This document shows, in pieces, positions 5,106 to 8,884 of a stretch of DNA of 8,884 bases. Each line of letters opens with the position of its first letter. The first letter of the stretch is position 1. The position numbers and the translations under genes were made by a program. The notes under the pieces are model-generated. The model did no database searches and was not told the origin of the DNA. It worked only from the letters and a program-made list of their open reading frames with translations. Source of the stretch: Pseudomonadales bacterium (GTDB lineage Bacteria; Pseudomonadota; Gammaproteobacteria; Steroidobacterales; Steroidobacteraceae); contig JAGRJB010000077.1 of assembly GCA_020442965.1 (NCBI GenBank), positions 1 to 8,884 on the forward strand. The letters run 5' to 3'.

Positions 5106-5163
5106 TTGCCGATACGAGCTGAGCGGATGCACGCGCGGCAACCGTGGGTGGCAACCGTTTGCC
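5106..5163. repeat. Cluster of GGCAA half-sites between the two sigma-54 promoters
   Basis: GGCAACCGT occurs twice as a direct repeat (5137-5145 and 5150-5158, starts 13 bases apart). The second copy is also half of an inverted repeat, GGCAA-CCGT-TTGCC (5150-5163). A further TTGCC is at 5106-5110. The cluster lies 20-80 bases upstream of the flgA promoter and 75-135 bases upstream of the flgB promoter. That distance suits a shared enhancer for a sigma-54 activator. The activator is not encoded here and the motif is not one I can name. Confidence 0.4.
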
Positions 5164-5238
5164 GCTCAGTTGCGTACGGCTTCACAGTCTGTACGCTGCA
5201 ATCCTGCGAGCGTGGCCCGTTACCGTCAATTCAGCAGT

Positions 5239-5255
5239 TTGGCACGCGGCTTGCT
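5239..5255 (+). promoter_or_regulatory. Sigma-54 promoter for the flgBCDEFG operon
   Basis: TTGGCAC (5239-5245) and TTGCT (5251-5255) have GG and GC exactly 10 bases apart. Every key base of the sigma-54 consensus TGGCACG-N4-TTGCW is present. The -12 base is 5254, giving a predicted start near 5266 and a leader of about 28 bases to the flgB ATG. It reads away from the flgA sigma-54 promoter. Confidence 0.93.
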
Positions 5256-5268
5256 GAACACCGCTCGA

Positions 5269-5282
5269 GTCGGATTTCCGAC
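5269..5282 (+). other. Hairpin at the 5' end of the flgB leader, abutting its ribosome binding site
   Basis: GTCGG (5269-5273) and CCGAC (5278-5282) flank ATTT as a perfect 14-base palindrome. It starts about three bases after the predicted transcription start and ends immediately before the GGAGG ribosome binding site (5283-5287). It could protect the 5' end or tune ribosome access. This is inferred from position only. Confidence 0.4.
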
Positions 5283-5293
5283 GGAGGACGGTA

Positions 5294-5713
5294 ATGGCCC
5301 TGAATCTCGATCAACTGCTAGGCGTACACGCGCAAGCGCTCGACGTGCGTGCGAAGCGCACCGAGTTGCTCGCGCGCAATCTCGCCAACGCCGATACACC
5401 GGGCTATCAAGCGCGCGACATCGATTTTCGGGAGGCATTGGCGGCGCAAGGTAACGCGGCCGGTACGGTCAGACTTCTGGCAACCCAAGCTCGGCATGTG
5501 GGAGGTGGCAGCGCGGCGCAGTTGACCGACACGGGCCCTGGCTCTCTCGCGCTCAAATATCGCACGCCGCTCGCGCCCGCGCTCGATGGGAACACGGTCG
5601 ACGCCCAGATCGAACAGGCGGCATTCGCTGAGAACGCAGTTCGTTATCAAGCGACGCTCAACTTTCTCTCCAGCAAATTCCGTGGACTGTTGACCGCCCT
5701 GACGGGTCAATAG
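5294..5713 (+). CDS. flgB: FlgB, proximal rod protein
   Basis: FlgB forms the cell-proximal part of the flagellar rod with FlgC and FlgF and is exported by the flagellar type III system. The 139-residue product matches the usual length (E. coli FlgB 138). The N-terminal rod motif is at about residues 23-44: ELLARNLANADTPGYQARDI, then DF. The C-terminal amphipathic helix FAENAVRYQATLNFLSSKFR, with GLLTALTGQ at the end, is typical. As expected for an axial protein, there is no cleavable signal peptide. A strong GGAGG lies six bases before the ATG. It is the first gene of the sigma-54 operon, and flgC follows after 15 bases. Confidence 0.97.
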   Translation: MALNLDQLLGVHAQALDVRAKRTELLARNLANADTPGYQARDIDFREALAAQGNAAGTVRLLATQARHVGGGSAAQLTDTGPGSLALKYRTPLAPALDGNTVDAQIEQAAFAENAVRYQATLNFLSSKFRGLLTALTGQ

Positions 5714-5728
5714 CGTCGAGGAGCCGAT

Positions 5729-6142
5729 ATGTCATCTTTCAAGGTATTCGAAATCGCTGGATCGGGCATGGCCGCACAGTCGGTCCGTCTGAACACAACG
5801 GCCAGTAATCTGGCCAACGCCGACAGTGTGAGTGGCGACCCAGAGAAGGTTTACAAAGCACGCCATCCGATCTTCGAGGCCGTGCGCCAGGGAATCAATG
5901 GCAGCGGCGACGCGGCCGTCCGTGTCAGCGGCATCTATGAGTCGCAGGCACCCGCCACTGCGCGCTACGAGCCGGGCAATCCGTTGGCCAACGCCGACGG
6001 CTATGTCTACGCGCCGAGCGTCAACGTCGTCGAGGAGATGGTCAACATGATATCGGCGTCGCGTACCTACCAGAACAACGTCGAGGTGATGAACACGTCG
6101 AAAGATCTGTTGCTGGCAACTCTGCGTCTCGGTCAGTCATAA
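5729..6142 (+). CDS. flgC: FlgC, proximal rod protein
   Basis: FlgC is the second proximal rod subunit, stacked with FlgB and FlgF inside the basal body. At 137 residues it is close to E. coli FlgC (134). The N-terminal motif SVRLNTTASNLANADSVSGD (18-37) and KARHPIFEAV mark the rod family. The C-terminal half has the strongly conserved YVYAPSVNVVEEMVNMISAS, RTYQNNVEVMN and TSKDLLLATLRLGQ. GAGGAG (5718-5723) is five bases before the ATG. flgD begins 11 bases after the stop. Confidence 0.97.
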   Translation: MSSFKVFEIAGSGMAAQSVRLNTTASNLANADSVSGDPEKVYKARHPIFEAVRQGINGSGDAAVRVSGIYESQAPATARYEPGNPLANADGYVYAPSVNVVEEMVNMISASRTYQNNVEVMNTSKDLLLATLRLGQS

Positions 6143-6153
6143 GGAAGTTCATT

Positions 6154-6825
6154 GTGGAATCACTCGATTCAGTCAGCGGTCTGCCATCGAGCGTGACGAG
6201 CAGCGCGGCGGCACGTGCCGAGCGCAATCAACTCGATCAGGATTCCTTTCTGAAGCTGATGATCGCTCAGCTCAAGAATCAGGATCCGCTCAAGCCGCTC
6301 GATCCGACCGCTTACGTCAGTCAGCTGGCGCAGTTCTCGTCGGTCTCGGGCCTGCAGGCAATCGAGCAGTCGGTCAGCGAGCTCGCGTCGTCCTTGCGTG
6401 GCAACCAGGTACTCGATGCCGCGGCGCTGGTTGGTCGTCGTGTCGTTGCAGCGGGCGACAACTTGCGAATCGAGGCCGCCGGCGGCGGCGCCATTGGTGC
6501 AGCCGAAGTGCCGCCCGGCGCCACCGGTGTGCAACTTGTTGTGCGCGATGCAAGTGGGCAGGCGGTGCGCACGCAGGCTCTGCCAGCCACCAGCGGCGAG
6601 CAGGAGTTCCAGTGGGACGGCAACACTGACTCGGGTGCTGGCGTGCCGCCAGGGGACTACCAATTCGCAGTGCTCGCTCGCGTCGATGGCCAGACGACTT
6701 CGCTACCGACGTCCGTCGTCGCGCGCGTCAATAGCGTCAGCATCGATCAAACCAACAACTCGATCATTCTTAACACCAGCAACGGGGGTGCGCTCGCGCT
6801 CACCGCCGTACGCCGCGTTCTATAA
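6154..6825 (+). CDS. flgD: FlgD, hook-capping (scaffold) protein
   Basis: FlgD caps the growing hook so that FlgE subunits can polymerise, and is later replaced by FlgK. The 223-residue product is of normal size (E. coli 231). The diagnostic N-terminal block is at residues about 28-60: DQDSFLKLMIAQLKNQDPLK, then PLDPTAYVSQLAQFSSVSGL. The C-terminal part has the two beta domains: GATGVQLVVRDASGQAVRT with FQWDGNTDSGAGVPPGDYQF (fibronectin/Ig-like, FlgD_ig type), and a Tudor-like remainder. Translation probably starts at GTG 6154, with AAGGAA (6141-6146) seven bases upstream. No in-frame ATG exists before the conserved block until the LKLM of residue 36. Confidence 0.95.
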   Translation: MESLDSVSGLPSSVTSSAAARAERNQLDQDSFLKLMIAQLKNQDPLKPLDPTAYVSQLAQFSSVSGLQAIEQSVSELASSLRGNQVLDAAALVGRRVVAAGDNLRIEAAGGGAIGAAEVPPGATGVQLVVRDASGQAVRTQALPATSGEQEFQWDGNTDSGAGVPPGDYQFAVLARVDGQTTSLPTSVVARVNSVSIDQTNNSIILNTSNGGALALTAVRRVL

Positions 6826-6839
6826 CGGAGCAATCTCGC

Positions 6840-8057
6840 ATGTCATTTCGTATCGCGCTCTCAGGCCTCAACGCCGCCCAGACCGATCTTAGCGTCACCG
6901 CCAATAACGTCGCCAACGTCAGCACCACAGGCTTCAAATCCTCGCGCGCGGAGTTTGCTGATCTGTTCGCGACTTCGCTGCAGGGTGTTGCGACGACCGC
7001 TGTCGGCAATGGCGTGCAGGTATCGAATATTTCGCAGCAGTTCTCGCAAGGAAACGTCGAATTTACCGACTCCAACCTGGATCTCGCGATCAGCGGGCAG
7101 GGGTTCTTCATGCTGAACGACGCGGGCGCATTGTCGTACACGCGCGCTGGCGCATTCCAGCTCGACCGTGACGGCTATGTAATCAATTCGTCGCAGCAGC
7201 GCCTGCAGGTCTACCCACCTATCGATACGGGCGGATTCAATACGGGTGGCCTGGCGGATCTGCGCCTGCTGACGACCGAGAGTGCGCCGCAGGCGACTGG
7301 CGTCGTCGAGTTCGTACTGAACCTGCCTGCCGACGCTGCGCCGCCGGCCAGCGCACCGGTCAACCCGGCGGATCCGACCAGTTTCAACCACGCGACCTCA
7401 CTGACGCTGTATGACTCGTTAGGCGCTGCGCACACCGGCACCATGTATTTTGCCAAGACTGCGACCGCCAACCAGTGGACCGCCCAGCTGTACATCGACG
7501 GCACGTCGGTCGGCGCAGCACAGACTCTGCAGTACTCGAATACTGGATTTCTGACAGCGCCCGCGAACGGCCAATTGCCGTTCCCGGCCTACACGCCGGC
7601 AACTGGCGCCGCGCCGATCACGATGTCGGTCGATCTCTCTCGCTCGACGCAGTACGGCGCTTCTTTCGGGGTGAATTCGGTGACCCAGGACGGCTTCACC
7701 ACTGGCCGACTCATCGGCATCAACATCGACCAGACCGGTGTCGTGCAGGCGCGCTTCACCAATGGCCGCTCGCAGCCGCTCGGACAAGTGGCCATCGCCA
7801 ACTTCTCCAATCCGCAGGGGCTGCAGCAGTTAGGCGATACGCAGTGGGCCGAGACATTCCGCTCTGGCCAGGCATTGCGTGGGCAGGCCGGCAATTCGGG
7901 CTTTGGACTGGTGCAGTCCGGTGCGCTGGAAGCCGCGAATGTCGATATCACGGAGGAACTCGTCAAGATGATCACTTCGCAGCGCAACTTCCAGGCGAAC
8001 GCACAGATGATCTCGACGTCCGACGCGATCACTCAGACGATCATCAACATCAGGTAG
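6840..8057 (+). CDS. flgE: FlgE, flagellar hook protein
   Basis: FlgE polymerises into the flexible hook that joins rod and filament. The 405-residue product is close to E. coli FlgE (402), so this is a short hook subunit without extra variable domains. Residues 1-39 hold the rod/hook motif (RIALSGLNAAQTDLSVTANN, then VANVSTTGFKSSRAEF). LDLAISGQGFFML and SYTRAGAFQLDRDGYVINS follow near residues 80-118. The middle contains the hook-specific domain with SLTLYDSLGAAHTGTMYF. The C-terminal helix, NVDITEELVKMITSQRNFQA followed by NAQMISTSDAITQTIINIR, packs against the N-terminal helix. GGAG (6827-6830) is nine bases before the ATG. It follows flgD by 14 bases and precedes flgF by seven. Confidence 0.97.
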   Translation: MSFRIALSGLNAAQTDLSVTANNVANVSTTGFKSSRAEFADLFATSLQGVATTAVGNGVQVSNISQQFSQGNVEFTDSNLDLAISGQGFFMLNDAGALSYTRAGAFQLDRDGYVINSSQQRLQVYPPIDTGGFNTGGLADLRLLTTESAPQATGVVEFVLNLPADAAPPASAPVNPADPTSFNHATSLTLYDSLGAAHTGTMYFAKTATANQWTAQLYIDGTSVGAAQTLQYSNTGFLTAPANGQLPFPAYTPATGAAPITMSVDLSRSTQYGASFGVNSVTQDGFTTGRLIGINIDQTGVVQARFTNGRSQPLGQVAIANFSNPQGLQQLGDTQWAETFRSGQALRGQAGNSGFGLVQSGALEAANVDITEELVKMITSQRNFQANAQMISTSDAITQTIINIR

Positions 8058-8064
8058 TCGCATC

Positions 8065-8805
8065 ATGGATCGCATGCTGTACGTGGCTATGTCGGGCGCA
8101 AAGGAGACTTTGCGGGCGCAGGCCGTCAACAACCACAACGTCGCCAATGCCAGCACGACTGGCTTTCGCGCCGATCTCGCGGCCTTCCAGAGTCGCGCGG
8201 TGGACGGCACAGGTTGGGCATCGCGCGTGTATGCAACTAACACGACCACGGGCTGGAACCACCATAGCGGCGCGCTACTGTCGACCGGGCGCGATCTGGA
8301 CGTCGCGATCAACGGTGACGGCTGGCTCGCAGTGCAGGGCCCCGACGGTAACGAAGCGTATACGCGCGCCGGCGACCTCGCGATCGGCGCCGACGGCATG
8401 CTGCGCACGAGCACGGGCCACTTGGTCATGGGTGAGAACGGACCCATTTCGATCCCACCGTATACCTCACTCTTCATCGCGCGCGATGGGTCAATCTCGA
8501 TCGTGCCGCAAGGCCAGGATGCCAGCACAACCGCGACGGTCGGTCGCATCAAGCTCGTGAATCCCCAGCGTGACGAGATCGATCGCGGCGAAGACGGGCT
8601 GTTTCGCATGCGCGACGGCGCAACCGCTCCGGCGGAGGCCGCCGTGCAGGTTGCGCAAGCGACGCTGGAATCGAGCAACGTGAATGCCGCCGAGTCGATC
8701 GTCAACATGATCGAGCTGGCGCGGCGCTTCGAGATGCAGGTCAAGGCTATCAAGACCGCCGAAACCAACGCTGAGAGCGCAACGCGCCTCATGCGCATGG
8801 GCTAA
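8065..8805 (+). CDS. flgF: FlgF, proximal rod protein
   Basis: FlgF is the rod subunit between the FlgB/FlgC base and the FlgG distal rod. At 246 residues it matches E. coli FlgF (251). The FlgF-type start MDRMLYVAMSGAKETLRAQA is followed by VNNHNVANASTTGFRADLAA near residues 21-40. LDVAINGDGWLAVQGPDGNE, YTRAGDLAIGADGML and a PPYTSLFIARDGSIS stretch are typical of FlgF rather than FlgG. The C terminus has LESSNVNAAESIVNMIELAR, then RFEMQVKAIKTAETNAE. The ribosome binding site is weak (AGGT overlapping the flgE stop), which suggests translational coupling with flgE seven bases upstream. Confidence 0.96.
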   Translation: MDRMLYVAMSGAKETLRAQAVNNHNVANASTTGFRADLAAFQSRAVDGTGWASRVYATNTTTGWNHHSGALLSTGRDLDVAINGDGWLAVQGPDGNEAYTRAGDLAIGADGMLRTSTGHLVMGENGPISIPPYTSLFIARDGSISIVPQGQDASTTATVGRIKLVNPQRDEIDRGEDGLFRMRDGATAPAEAAVQVAQATLESSNVNAAESIVNMIELARRFEMQVKAIKTAETNAESATRLMRMG

Positions 8806-8834
8806 CTACTTAAGAAAATTGCGGAGAAACATCC

Positions 8835-8884
8835 ATGAATCCAGCACTATGGGCTGCCAAGACCGGACTCGATGCGCAGCAGAC
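8835..8884 (+). CDS. flgG: FlgG, distal rod protein (partial, first 16 codons)
   Basis: The frame starts with ATG at 8835, eight bases after GGAG (8823-8826), and runs off the right edge. The visible peptide MNPALWAAKTGLDAQQ is the characteristic FlgG N terminus (compare the remembered pattern M-ALWVAKTGLDAQQ). FlgG builds the distal rod after FlgF. Its place directly behind flgF, with a 29-base spacer, is the canonical order. Confidence 0.93.
   Translation, partial: MNPALWAAKTGLDAQQ

Noticed and set aside
5060..5185. Longer FlgA with 42 extra N-terminal residues
   Set aside because: The extension would cover the sigma-54 promoter and bury the signal peptide inside the protein.
5225..5231. 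GTCAATT upstream of the flgB promoter as a FleQ half-site
   Set aside because: It is a single 7-base match without its inverted partner, too weak to call.
7475..8798. Long overlapping frames inside flgE and flgF (plus strand 7475-8560, minus strand 7830-8798)
   Set aside because: Both lie over clearly identified hook and rod genes, lack ribosome binding sites, and have Arg/Ser-rich low-information sequence.
1..8884. tRNA or rRNA genes, CRISPR arrays, insertion sequences, attachment sites
   Set aside because: None was seen by eye. There are no spaced repeats, transposase-like proteins, terminal inverted repeats or tRNA-like cloverleaf segments.

Overview
The window is a flagellar locus from a GC-rich, motile proteobacterium. 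A gammaproteobacterium of the Xanthomonadales/Nevskiales/Steroidobacter type is most likely. This rests on rod and hook proteins of ordinary gammaproteobacterial length, two near-consensus sigma-54 promoters, one near-consensus sigma-28 (FliA) promoter, and a divergent flgA / flgB arrangement. The genus cannot be fixed from the sequence alone.

Left part (1-3398): A gene fragment on the minus strand, cut by the window edge, has the N-terminal pattern of FlhC-type flagellar regulators. An AT-rich spacer separates it from a divergent plus-strand pair: an unrecognised 253-residue protein and a secreted CsgG-like protein with a C-terminal SH3b domain. Facing this pair on the minus strand is a predicted outer-membrane lipoprotein of unknown function. 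A 296-base gene-free stretch separates the lipoprotein from flgN.

Middle part (3399-5059, minus strand): flgA, flgM and flgN lie in that transcription order. FlgA is the periplasmic P-ring chaperone, FlgM the anti-sigma-28 factor and FlgN the FlgK/FlgL export chaperone. A sigma-54 promoter precedes flgA and a FliA promoter precedes flgM. flgMN can therefore be read early with flgA and again late under FliA, the usual homeostatic loop.

Right part (5060-8884, plus strand): A 234-base divergent control region carries two outward-facing sigma-54 promoters with repeated GGCAA half-sites between them. It is followed by flgB, flgC, flgD, flgE, flgF and the first 16 codons of flgG, tightly packed and each with a plausible ribosome binding site. 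These encode proximal rod (FlgB, FlgC, FlgF), hook cap (FlgD), hook (FlgE) and distal rod (FlgG) proteins.

The flagellar core is conventional. The less ordinary material is the flanking set (FlhC-like fragment, unknown protein, CsgG-like/SH3b protein, lipoprotein) and the control architecture. The flgA sigma-54 promoter predicts transcription starting on the flgA start codon. The FliA promoter sits in an inverted repeat. The predicted flgB and flgM transcripts both begin with a hairpin.
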